Source: Pacificoceanicola sp049803835 (GTDB lineage: Bacteria; Pseudomonadota; Alphaproteobacteria; Rhodobacterales; Rhodobacteraceae). From it: a DNA stretch of 64,000 nucleotides. The notes below the pieces were generated by a model that saw only the letters and a program-made list of their open reading frames with translations, ran no database searches and was not told the origin of the DNA. Location: assembly GCF_049803835.1 (NCBI RefSeq), contig NZ_JBNAGK010000014.1, positions 85,340-149,339 of the forward strand. Reading direction: 5' to 3'. Positions 33,692 through 42,139 of this stretch are shown one piece after another (within the stretch, counting starts at the first letter, position 1; each line of letters begins with the position of its first letter). Position numbers and translations under genes: made by a program.

Positions 33692-33796
33692 TCAGCCGGC
33701 CTTGTGGATCGGTGACCAAGGGCGGAACCAGGTCTTGGCGAAGGGTTCGCCATAGATCTGGGCGATGGTTTCGAAGGTGATCAAGGGCACCAACAT
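33692..33796 (-). CDS. Possible small protein, 34 residues
   Basis: A frame from the ATG at 33796 (preceded by CAGGAGTCGTCCC) to TGA at 33692. The peptide begins MLVPLITFETIAQIYGEPF and has Trp-rich TWFRPWSP near its end. The ribosome site is strong and the peptide looks non-random, but length is too short for certainty. It lies upstream of the SqrR/BigR-type box, so it is not simply the first gene of the sulfur operon. It has its own upstream inverted repeat. Confidence 0.5.
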   Translation of the reverse strand: MLVPLITFETIAQIYGEPFAKTWFRPWSPIHKAG

Positions 33797-33820
33797 GGGA
33801 CGACTCCTGGATAGATCATG

Positions 33821-33844
33821 TTCCGTTAGATAATCGTTACGGAA
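33821..33844. promoter_or_regulatory. TTCCGT/ACGGAA inverted repeat upstream of the 34-residue gene
   Basis: Arms TTCCGT (33821-33826) and ACGGAA (33839-33844) flank an AT-rich centre that also repeats CGTTA. It stands 25-48 bp upstream of the small frame, in an AT-rich stretch fit for a promoter. Function unknown. Confidence 0.4.
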
Positions 33845-33986
33845 ATTATATGTCAAAGACCATGCGACCAAAGTTCTAATATTTCATAACCGGTATGCCA
33901 TTTTGGTAACTCTTTTTCGTGACCCATCGCGGGACCTTGCAAAAGGGGCGTTTCAGAATCAGAAGTGGGCTGCTAGGTTTTGTGGA

Positions 33987-35843
33987 ATGAACTCTCACGC
34001 CCCCAACATGCGCCCCCAAATCCGTCAACTCGACGATTCCGCCATCAATCGGATTGCGGCTGGGGAGGTGGTCGAACGGCCTGCTTCCGCGGTGAAGGAG
34101 CTTGTCGAAAACGCCGTTGATGCCGGGGCGCGGCGCATCGGGGTGGAGATTGCCGACGGCGGCAAGACCCTGATCCGGGTGACGGATGACGGCTGCGGAA
34201 TGACCGCGGAGGACCTGCCGCTGGCGCTGTCACGCCATGCCACGTCGAAAATCGACGGCTCGGACCTGCTGAACATTCATTCCTTCGGCTTCCGCGGCGA
34301 GGCCCTGCCGTCGCTTGGTGCGGTCGGGCGGCTCTCGATCCAGAGCCGCGCGCGGGGCGAGGAGGCCTGTGAACTGAGCGTGCACGGCGGTGCCCTGTCC
34401 GCCTTGAAACCCTGCGCCCTCAATGCCGGAACCGTGGTGACCCTGCGTGACCTTTTCTATGCCACGCCTGCCCGGCTGAAGTTCCTGCGAACCGACCGGG
34501 CGGAGATGCAGGCGATCACCGACGTGGTGAAGCGACTTGCCATGGCGGAGCCGTCGATCGGCTTCACCCTCAAGGACGTGTCTGGCGGCCAAGACCGGGT
34601 GGTATTCCGCAGCGATCCCGAAACCGGCGACCTGTTCGACGCCCTGCGCGGGCGGCTCGGGCGGGTCATGGGGGCGGAGTTCATCGAGAACGCCCTCGCC
34701 ATCGACGCGGAACGGGAGGGTTTCCGCCTGACCGGCTACGCTGCGCTGCCGACCTATTCGCGGGGGACGGCCATTGCGCAGTACCTCTTCGTCAATGGCA
34801 GACCGGTGCGGGACAAGATGCTGATCGGCGCATTGCGCGGCGCCTACCACGATTTCCTGTCCCGGGACCGGCACCCGGCAGTGGCCCTGTTCGTGGACTG
34901 TGACCCGCACAAGGTGGACGTCAACGTGCATCCGGCCAAGTCGGAAGTGCGCTTCCGCGATCCAGGGATCGTGCGCGGCCTGATCGTCTCGGCGCTTCGC
35001 CACGCACTGGCGGAGGCGGGCCACCGGGCGTCCTCCACCGTTGCCAGCGCAACGCTTGGCGCGATGCGGCCGGAAATCACCGAGCCGCGCGTGTACCAGA
35101 TGGACCGCCCGTCCGGGTTCGCCCGGGGTGTCTCCTACGCGATGCAGGCCCCCGAGCGGCCCGTGCCGGAGCCGGGTTTTGCCGAGATGGCCAGCGTCTA
35201 CTCGGGGCGCGTTGTCGAAGACGTGCAGCAGGAGGTCCCGGAACAGGTCCGGGACACCGTATCGCGTCCCTTGGGTGCGGCACGGGGGCAGGTGCATGAG
35301 AATTACATCATCGCTCAGACGGCAGACGGCATCGTCATCGTCGACCAGCACGCGGCGCATGAGCGGCTGGTCTACGAGAAGCTGAAAAAGCAGATGGCGG
35401 CCAACGGCGTCCCGGCGCAGGCCTTGTTGATCCCGGAGGTCGTGGATCTGTCGCCCTCCGACCGCGACACCTTGCTGGCGGTTTCAGACGATCTCACCCG
35501 TATGGGCCTTACCATCGAGCCGTTCGGCGGCGGCGCGGTGGCGGTGCGCGAGACGCCCGCAATCCTCGGCGAAATCAACGCAAGGGCGCTGATCGAGGAC
35601 ATCCTCGACGAGCTTTCGGACGAGGGGCAAAGCCAGCTAGTTCAGGAGAAGATCGAGGCGATCCTGAGCCGCGTGGCATGCCACGGCTCGATCCGCTCCG
35701 GACGGCGGATGCGCGGCGAGGAGATGGACGCGCTCTTGCGGGAAATGGAGGCCACGCCGCATTCCGGCCAGTGCAACCACGGACGGCCGACCTACGTCGA
35801 GTTGAAGCTGTCGGACATCGAGAGACTGTTCGGGCGCACATGA
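33987..35843 (+). CDS. mutL: DNA mismatch repair protein MutL, endonuclease type
   Basis: 618 residues. GHKL ATPase motifs: ELVENAVDAGA, DDGCGM, SRHATSKI and SFGFRGEAL. The C-terminal domain has DQHAAHERLVYE starting at D453, which fits the DQHA-x2-E-x4-E nicking-endonuclease motif, plus ACHGSIRSG and QCNHGRP metal-binding segments. It therefore probably nicks the daughter strand itself, as in bacteria without MutH. ATG at 33987 is chosen; 34008 is an alternative. Its stop overlaps rmuC (ATGA). Confidence 0.94.
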   Translation: MNSHAPNMRPQIRQLDDSAINRIAAGEVVERPASAVKELVENAVDAGARRIGVEIADGGKTLIRVTDDGCGMTAEDLPLALSRHATSKIDGSDLLNIHSFGFRGEALPSLGAVGRLSIQSRARGEEACELSVHGGALSALKPCALNAGTVVTLRDLFYATPARLKFLRTDRAEMQAITDVVKRLAMAEPSIGFTLKDVSGGQDRVVFRSDPETGDLFDALRGRLGRVMGAEFIENALAIDAEREGFRLTGYAALPTYSRGTAIAQYLFVNGRPVRDKMLIGALRGAYHDFLSRDRHPAVALFVDCDPHKVDVNVHPAKSEVRFRDPGIVRGLIVSALRHALAEAGHRASSTVASATLGAMRPEITEPRVYQMDRPSGFARGVSYAMQAPERPVPEPGFAEMASVYSGRVVEDVQQEVPEQVRDTVSRPLGAARGQVHENYIIAQTADGIVIVDQHAAHERLVYEKLKKQMAANGVPAQALLIPEVVDLSPSDRDTLLAVSDDLTRMGLTIEPFGGGAVAVRETPAILGEINARALIEDILDELSDEGQSQLVQEKIEAILSRVACHGSIRSGRRMRGEEMDALLREMEATPHSGQCNHGRPTYVELKLSDIERLFGRT

Positions 35844-37000
35844 TCCAGTTGGGCGACAGGATCATCCCGCTGGACGATCCGCTGGTGCTGGCGGGGCTGG
35901 GCCTCGGGGCGTTGGTGCTCCTGCTCCTCGTGATGGCCGTGCGGGGCGCGGGGCGGTCCGCCGCGGCGGTGGAGCCTCTGGTCCGGCAGATGAATGCGCT
36001 CAACCAACGGGTCGCCGGCCTGTCAGACGGGCAGGAACGGCTGTCCGGAGGGCTGATCGGGGTCAGCGAGGCGCAGGCGCACAGCCAGACGGCCATGCTG
36101 CAACTCATGGAAAAGCGGCTCTCGGAGGTGCAGGAGAAGATGGGCGAGAGCCTGACGGGCTCCGCGCAGCGCACGGCCAAAAGCCTCGGTGCCCTGCAGG
36201 AGCGCCTGCAGGTCATCGACGAGGCGCAGGCGAACATCTCCAAACTGTCCGGCGATGTGCTGTCGCTACAGGACATCCTGTCGAACAAGCAGACTCGGGG
36301 GGCGTTCGGCGAGATCCAGTTGCGCGATATCGTGGGCAAGGCCCTGCCGTCGGACAGTTTCACGATGCAGGCGACGCTGTCGAACGGGCGCCGGGCCGAT
36401 TGTCTCATCCATCTGCCGCAGCCTCCGGGGCCGATTGTCGTCGATGCGAAGTTCCCGCTGGAAGCCTACGAGCAACTGCGGCGTGCGGATACGCCGGAAG
36501 CCCTGATCCGGGCGCAGGGTCAGATGCGCATCGCGATCCGCAGGCACATCCGGGACATTTCGGAGAAATACATCCTCGAAGGCGAGACGGCGGACGGCGC
36601 GCTGATGTTCCTGCCTTCCGAAGCGGTCTATGCCGAGTTGCATGCCAACTACCCGGAGATCGTCCGCGAAGGGTTTGCTGCGCGGGTCTGGATCGTTTCG
36701 CCGACCACCTGCATGGCAACGCTCAACACCATGCGGGCGATCCTGAAGGACGCGCGGATGCGCGAGCAGGCTGGCGCGATCCGGCGCGAGCTGCATCTGC
36801 TGAACGGTGATCTTGAGCGGCTCGGCACGCGGGTGGCCAATCTGGACCGGCACTTCGGGCAGGCCGCGAAGGACATCGAGGATATCAAGATCAGCGCCGA
36901 GAAGGCGGGGAAACGCGCTACGCGGCTCGATCGCTTTGACTTTGAGGAATTGCCGGGCGACAGTGAGGGGCGTTTACCGCTAACAGAAGCCGGAGAGTGA
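35840..37000 (+). CDS. rmuC: DNA recombination protein RmuC homologue
   Basis: 386 residues. N-terminal membrane helix (LVLAGLGLGALVLLLLVMAV), a coiled-coil region (about 40-140), then the RmuC nuclease-like domain with RGAFGEIQL, VVDAKFPLEAYE, DISEKYI and FLPSEAVYAEL. RmuC limits inversions and rearrangements in E. coli. It is translationally coupled to mutL, putting two genome-stability genes in one unit. Confidence 0.92.
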   Translation: MIQLGDRIIPLDDPLVLAGLGLGALVLLLLVMAVRGAGRSAAAVEPLVRQMNALNQRVAGLSDGQERLSGGLIGVSEAQAHSQTAMLQLMEKRLSEVQEKMGESLTGSAQRTAKSLGALQERLQVIDEAQANISKLSGDVLSLQDILSNKQTRGAFGEIQLRDIVGKALPSDSFTMQATLSNGRRADCLIHLPQPPGPIVVDAKFPLEAYEQLRRADTPEALIRAQGQMRIAIRRHIRDISEKYILEGETADGALMFLPSEAVYAELHANYPEIVREGFAARVWIVSPTTCMATLNTMRAILKDARMREQAGAIRRELHLLNGDLERLGTRVANLDRHFGQAAKDIEDIKISAEKAGKRATRLDRFDFEELPGDSEGRLPLTEAGE

Positions 37001-37001
37001 C

Positions 37002-37928
37002 ATGGCCTTTGCCCCGACAGTCCTGAGTGATGAGGATCTGAAAGGGCTTGGTCTGACGCCCGCCGATATCGTCGATGCGATTGCCGGCGCGATCCGGGAC
37101 AAGGCCGCTGGCGCGCTCGTCACTACCCCCAAAAGCGTGATCCAGCCCGGCGACGGGCGGTACATGATGTCGACGCTGGCCACCGGCGATGTCACGGTGA
37201 TCAAGGCGGTGACGGTTTGTCCGGACAATCCGGGGCGCGGTCTGCCGTCGATCACCGGGGCGATCATGGTGCTGGACGCGCACACCGGCGAATGCCTGGC
37301 GCTGATGGATGCGGAATGGATCACGGCGGTGCGCACGGCGGGCTTGTCGGCGGTTGCGGCGCGGGTGTTGGCGCGGCCCGAGTCAAAGGTGATGAGCTTT
37401 GTCGGCTGCGGCGTGCAGGCGCGATCGCATCTCGAGCTGTTCAGCGGTCTCTATCCGCTGGAGGAAATCCGGTTGTCGGGGCGGGGCCAGGCAAACATCG
37501 ACGCGTTGATCGGCATGGCCAACGGATTGGGGCTGCGTGCGGTGGTTTGCGGGTCTCCGGGCGACGCTCTGGATGGCGCCGACATCGTGGTCAGTTCGAT
37601 CCCCATCACCTACAGCGGCAAGCCGTTTCTCGATGCAGGGGTGCTGAAGCCCGGCGCTCTTGCGGTCATCACCGATGCCGCCAAGCCGTGGGACCGCGCC
37701 ACGTTCGACGCCTTCGGCACCGTCGTGGTGGATGACCGGGAGCAGGAAACGGGCATGCCGGAACCGATGGTTCCGGCGGGGCGCATTGCGGCGGATCTGG
37801 CGGAAATGTTGCAAAATGGCGTGTCGCCGGGCCTTGCTCCACGCGCTTTCATGTTTCGGGGAATCGCCGCAGGAGACTATGCTCTGGCTGCAAGGGTGTG
37901 GACGGCTGTCCGGTCGCGCCCTAGCTGA
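37002..37928 (+). CDS. Ornithine cyclodeaminase/mu-crystallin family protein
   Basis: 308 residues, NAD(P)-binding. Motifs include ITGAIMVLDAHTGECLALMDAEWITAVRTAGLSAVAARVLA and the dinucleotide segment VMSFVGCGVQARSHLELF. Family members act as ornithine cyclodeaminase, alanine dehydrogenase or ketimine reductase, and sequence alone does not decide. It starts one base after the rmuC stop, so it is probably co-transcribed. Confidence 0.87.
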   Translation: MAFAPTVLSDEDLKGLGLTPADIVDAIAGAIRDKAAGALVTTPKSVIQPGDGRYMMSTLATGDVTVIKAVTVCPDNPGRGLPSITGAIMVLDAHTGECLALMDAEWITAVRTAGLSAVAARVLARPESKVMSFVGCGVQARSHLELFSGLYPLEEIRLSGRGQANIDALIGMANGLGLRAVVCGSPGDALDGADIVVSSIPITYSGKPFLDAGVLKPGALAVITDAAKPWDRATFDAFGTVVVDDREQETGMPEPMVPAGRIAADLAEMLQNGVSPGLAPRAFMFRGIAAGDYALAARVWTAVRSRPS

Positions 37929-38086
37929 ACGGTGAACGATGGAAAGAAAATTGCGTAGGAAAATCGCAGAGTAACACATCGTTTAATATTGAACCATTGC
38001 CATGCGTCTGGTGCATGGATGCTATGCGAGTGACCATCTGCCCAGCAGACAGGCAGGTTGCTACACACGACGCCAACGATGTTCAG

Positions 38087-38125
38087 CCACGGGAGGGGCA
38101 GGCATCAGGCCAGAACCTCCCGTGG
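38087..38125. promoter_or_regulatory. Hairpin upstream of aceE
   Basis: Perfect 10-bp arms CCACGGGAGG (38087-38096) and CCTCCCGTGG (38116-38125) with a 19-nt loop, immediately upstream of the 22-bp palindrome. Could be a terminator for the preceding operon (weak, no T-run) or part of a leader. Confidence 0.45.
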
Positions 38126-38134
38126 AAAACTGAT

Positions 38135-38156
38135 AATGGTTTAGCGTTAAACCATT
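38135..38156. promoter_or_regulatory. 22-bp palindrome upstream of aceE (candidate operator)
   Basis: Arms AATGGTTTA (38135-38143) and TAAACCATT (38148-38156) around GCGT, 37-58 bp before the aceE ATG. A related half-site GAACCATT occurs at 37991-37998. The symmetry is perfect and position fits an operator or activator site of the pyruvate dehydrogenase operon. Confidence 0.6.
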
Positions 38157-38192
38157 GTGCTTGTGCCAGGTGCGCAGAAAGGGAAGAGGCCC

Positions 38193-40850
38193 ATGAAAGA
38201 CACTCCGCAGGATATTGATCCGGTCGAAAGCCAGGAATGGCAGGAGGCCGTAGAGGATGTTATCGAACGCGACGGCGCCGACCGGGCGCACTTCCTTCTG
38301 GACAAGGCCGTGCAGCGGGCGCGGGCTGCCGGGGCGAAACTGCCTTTCTCGTCGACGACACCCTATCAGAATACGATTTCCCCGGATGACGAAGTCGACA
38401 TGCCGGGTGACAGCGAGATGGAATGGCGCATCCGCACCATCAACCGCTGGAACGCCATGGCGACCGTGGTCAAGCGCAACAAGGAATCGAGCGAATACGG
38501 CGGACATATCGCCTCCTTCGCCTCATCAGCCGCGCTCTATGACGTCGGCCTGAACCACTTCTGGCGCTCGAAGTCCGCCATCCACGGCGGCGATCTCGTC
38601 TTCTTCCAGGGCCATGTGGTTCCAGGCATCTATGCCCGAAGCTTCATGGAAGGTCGGATCAGCGAAGAGCAATTGAAGAACTTCCGCTCCGAAGTCGCCG
38701 GTGGCGGTCTGTCGTCCTATCCGCACCCCTGGCTGATGCCGGAATACTGGCAGTTCCCGACCGTCTCCATGGGTCTCGGCCCACTGATGGCGATCTACCA
38801 GGCGCGGTTCATGAAGTACCTCGAAAACCGGGGTCTGATCGAAAAGCAGGACCGCAAGGTCTGGGCCTTCCTCGGCGACGGCGAGATGGATGAGCCGGAA
38901 TCGCTTGGCGCGATTGCGCTCGCGGCCCGGGAAGGTCTCGACAACCTGATCTTCGTGGTAAACTGCAATCTCCAGCGCCTCGACGGCCCGGTGCGCGGAA
39001 ACTCGAAGATCGTGCAGGAACTCGAAGGCAACTTCCGTGGCTCCGGCTGGGATGTGATCAAGCTGCTCTGGGGCAAGGGTTGGGACGACCTGCTGGAGAA
39101 GGACACCTCCGGCAAGCTGCGCCAACTGATGGACGAGACCATCGACGGCGATTACCAGACTTTCAAATCCAAGGACGGCGCCTACATCCGCGAGCATTTC
39201 TTCGGCAAGTATCCGGAGACGGCGGAGCTGGTGAAGGACTGGACCGACGACCAGATCTGGGCGCTGCGCCGCGGCGGTCATGATCCGAAGAAGGTCTACA
39301 ACGCCTTCCTGCGGGCCACCAAGGCCGAGGGCCAACCCACCGTGATCCTCGTCAAGACGGTCAAGGGCTACGGCATGGGCACCGCCGGTGAGGGTCAGAA
39401 CACGACCCACCAGCAGAAGAAGATGCAATTCGACCAGCTCAAGGCGATGCGCGACCGCTTCAAGATCCCGGTCACGGATGAGGAGCTCGAGAAGGACATT
39501 CCCTTCGTCAGCCTCAACAACGCGCAGAAGGCCTACATGGCCGAGCGCCGCAAGGAGTTGGGCGGGGTCTTCCCGAAGCGCGAGACCCAGTCTCCGAAGC
39601 TGGAGATCCCGGCGCTCGATGCCTTCAAGAAGGAACTGCAAAGCACCGGGGATCGCGAGATTTCCACCACGATGGCCTTCGTGCGCATCCTGACGACGCT
39701 GCTGCGCGACAAGAAGATCGGCAAGCAGGTCGTCCCGATCGTGCCGGACGAAAGCCGTACATTCGGCATGGAAGGCCTGTTCCGCTCCGTGGGCATCTAC
39801 AACCCGCTGGGCCAGAACTACACGCCCGAAGACCGCGACCAGATGATGTTCTACAAGGAGAGCAAGGACGGTCAGGTGCTTCAGGAAGGCATCAACGAAG
39901 CGGGCGCCATGGCGGACTGGATCGCGGCGGCCACCGCGTATTCAAACCACGGCGTGCCGATGGTGCCCTTCTTCATCTATTACTCCATGTTCGGTTTCCA
40001 GCGGATCGGCGACCTTGCCTGGGCGGCGGGCGACAGCCGTGCCCGTGGCTTCATGCTTGGCGGCACGGCGGGCCGCACGACGCTGAACGGCGAGGGGCTC
40101 CAGCACGAGGACGGTCACAGCCACATCCTCGCCGGGACCGTCCCGAACTGCATCAGCTATGACCCGACCTTCTCGTATGAAGTCGCGGTCATCGTGCAGC
40201 ACGGCCTCAAGCGGATGTACGAGGATCAGGAGGATGTCTTCTTCTACCTCACGCTGATGAACGAGAACTACCAGCATCCGGACATGCCGATGGGCGCCGA
40301 AGAGGGCATCATCAAGGGCCTCTACCGGATGCAGAAGACCGCCCGCCCGAACAAGAAGCACGTCAACCTGATGGGCTCCGGCACCATCCTCGTGCAGGCG
40401 ATCAAGGCGGCGGAGATGCTGAAGAACGATTTCAGCGTGACCGCCGACATCTGGTCCGCGACCTCGTTCAACGAACTGGCCCGCGACTGCCAGGACGTGG
40501 CGCGGTTCAACCGCCTCAACCCCTTCGCCGAGCAGCGGACCTCCTACGTCTCGCAGACGCTCGACGGGGTGAAAGGGCCGATCATCGCGGCGACCGACTA
40601 CATGAAGAACTATGCCGAGCAGATCCGGGCCTGTGTCCCGGGCCGGTTCACGGTCCTCGGCACCGACGGCTTTGGCCGCTCCGACAGCCGGGTCAACCTG
40701 CGGCGTCACTTCGAGGTGGATGCGAACCACATCGCGGCGGCGGCCATGGTGGACCTGTGGCGCGAGGGGGCTGTCTCCGACAAGGATCTCGAGGCGGCTT
40801 TGAAGAAATACGACATCGACGGCGGCAAGCCGAACCCGCGCACGGCGTGA
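38193..40850 (+). CDS. aceE: Pyruvate dehydrogenase E1 component, homodimeric
   Basis: 885 residues, the length of the single-chain (AceE) E1. The thiamine-diphosphate motif GDGEMDEPES and the following NLIFVVNCNLQRLDGPVRGN are clear, as are GHDPKKVYNAF and FIYYSMFGFQRIGDL. It decarboxylates pyruvate and acetylates the lipoyl groups of E2. ATG at 38193 follows GGGAAGAGG. First gene of aceE-aceF-lpd. Confidence 0.96.
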   Translation: MKDTPQDIDPVESQEWQEAVEDVIERDGADRAHFLLDKAVQRARAAGAKLPFSSTTPYQNTISPDDEVDMPGDSEMEWRIRTINRWNAMATVVKRNKESSEYGGHIASFASSAALYDVGLNHFWRSKSAIHGGDLVFFQGHVVPGIYARSFMEGRISEEQLKNFRSEVAGGGLSSYPHPWLMPEYWQFPTVSMGLGPLMAIYQARFMKYLENRGLIEKQDRKVWAFLGDGEMDEPESLGAIALAAREGLDNLIFVVNCNLQRLDGPVRGNSKIVQELEGNFRGSGWDVIKLLWGKGWDDLLEKDTSGKLRQLMDETIDGDYQTFKSKDGAYIREHFFGKYPETAELVKDWTDDQIWALRRGGHDPKKVYNAFLRATKAEGQPTVILVKTVKGYGMGTAGEGQNTTHQQKKMQFDQLKAMRDRFKIPVTDEELEKDIPFVSLNNAQKAYMAERRKELGGVFPKRETQSPKLEIPALDAFKKELQSTGDREISTTMAFVRILTTLLRDKKIGKQVVPIVPDESRTFGMEGLFRSVGIYNPLGQNYTPEDRDQMMFYKESKDGQVLQEGINEAGAMADWIAAATAYSNHGVPMVPFFIYYSMFGFQRIGDLAWAAGDSRARGFMLGGTAGRTTLNGEGLQHEDGHSHILAGTVPNCISYDPTFSYEVAVIVQHGLKRMYEDQEDVFFYLTLMNENYQHPDMPMGAEEGIIKGLYRMQKTARPNKKHVNLMGSGTILVQAIKAAEMLKNDFSVTADIWSATSFNELARDCQDVARFNRLNPFAEQRTSYVSQTLDGVKGPIIAATDYMKNYAEQIRACVPGRFTVLGTDGFGRSDSRVNLRRHFEVDANHIAAAAMVDLWREGAVSDKDLEAALKKYDIDGGKPNPRTA

Positions 40851-40872
40851 AGTGGGACAGGAGGAATAGGAA

Positions 40873-42129
40873 ATGACAACAGAAGTTAAGGTCCCCGATA
40901 TCGGTGATTTCAAGGACGTGCCGGTCGTTACGGTGCTGGTCTCCGTGGGCGATACCATCGCCGTCGAAGATGCGATCTGCGAGTTGGAAAGCGACAAGGC
41001 GACGATGGAGGTGCCTTCTTCGCATGCGGGTGTGGTCAAGGAAATCCACATCAAGGAAGGCGACAAGGTGTCCGAGGGGTCGCTGATCCTGACCATCGAG
41101 GCTTCCGGCGCCTCCGAGGCTCCGAAGGAGGAAACGAAGGAAGCGCCGAAAGCAGAGGCGCCGAAGGCGGCTCCGGCTCCTGCGGCAACCCCGGCCTCCT
41201 CGCCTGTGACCGACGCGGGCTTCTCCAAGGTCCATGCCTCGCCCTCCGTCAGGGCCTTCGCCCGTCGGGTCGAGGTCGACCTCAACACCGTCAATGGCAC
41301 CGGGCGCAAGGGCCGCATCCTGCGCGAAGACGTTGAAAAGGCGATGAAGTCGGCCGTTGCCCCGGCGGCCGCCGGTGGTGCGCAGGGTGGCATGGGCATT
41401 CCGCCGATCCCGGTCGTCGACTTCTCGAAGTTCGGCCCGGTGGAAGATGTGGAGATGCCGCGGATCAAGAAGATCTCCGGCCCCGCGCTGCACCGCTCCT
41501 GGCTCAACATCCCGCATGTCACGCACAACGACGAGGCGGACATCACCGAGCTGGACCAGTACCGAAAGGAGATGGACACGCAGGCCAAGAACGACGGCTA
41601 CCGCGTCACGCTGCTGTCCTTCGTCATCAAGGCCAGCGTCTCGGCGCTGAAGACGCATTGGGAGTTCAACTCGTCGATCCATCCCGATGGCGACAAGCTG
41701 ATCAAGAAGGACTTCTACAACATCGGCTTCGCGGCGGACACGCCGAACGGCCTGATGGTACCGGTCATCAAGGACGCGGACCGCAAGGGTCTCGTGGAAA
41801 TCTCCAAGGAACTCATGGAGTTGTCCGAGGCAGCCCGTGACGGCAACCTCAAGTCCAAGGACATGCAGGGCGCGACCTTCACCATTTCCTCGCTTGGCGG
41901 CATCGGCGGAACCAGCTTCACGCCCATCGTCAACGCGCCGGAAGTGGCGATCCTCGGCCTGACCCGCTCGAAAATGGCGCCGGTCTGGAACGGCAGCGAG
42001 TTCGAGCCGCGCCTGATGCAGCCGCTCTCGCTCTCCTACGATCACCGCGCCGTCGACGGAGCCCTTGCCGCACGCTTCTGCGTGACGCTCAAGACGCTGC
42101 TCGGCGACATGCGCAAGCTGATGTGGTGA
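40873..42129 (+). CDS. aceF: Dihydrolipoamide acetyltransferase (E2)
   Basis: 418 residues. One N-terminal lipoyl domain with the lipoylated Lys42 in ESDKATMEVPS, an Ala/Pro linker, a peripheral-subunit-binding domain (ASPSVRAFARRVEVDL) and the catalytic domain ending in SYDHRAVDGA, the active-site His/Asp motif. E. coli E2 has three lipoyl domains; here there is one. Starts 22 nt after aceE and ends 10 nt before lpd. Confidence 0.95.
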   Translation: MTTEVKVPDIGDFKDVPVVTVLVSVGDTIAVEDAICELESDKATMEVPSSHAGVVKEIHIKEGDKVSEGSLILTIEASGASEAPKEETKEAPKAEAPKAAPAPAATPASSPVTDAGFSKVHASPSVRAFARRVEVDLNTVNGTGRKGRILREDVEKAMKSAVAPAAAGGAQGGMGIPPIPVVDFSKFGPVEDVEMPRIKKISGPALHRSWLNIPHVTHNDEADITELDQYRKEMDTQAKNDGYRVTLLSFVIKASVSALKTHWEFNSSIHPDGDKLIKKDFYNIGFAADTPNGLMVPVIKDADRKGLVEISKELMELSEAARDGNLKSKDMQGATFTISSLGGIGGTSFTPIVNAPEVAILGLTRSKMAPVWNGSEFEPRLMQPLSLSYDHRAVDGALAARFCVTLKTLLGDMRKLMW

Positions 42130-42139
42130 GGTGAAGACA

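Noticed and set aside
38087..38125. Possible riboswitch before aceE
   Set aside because: Only a single simple hairpin is seen, with no conserved riboswitch core that I recognise.
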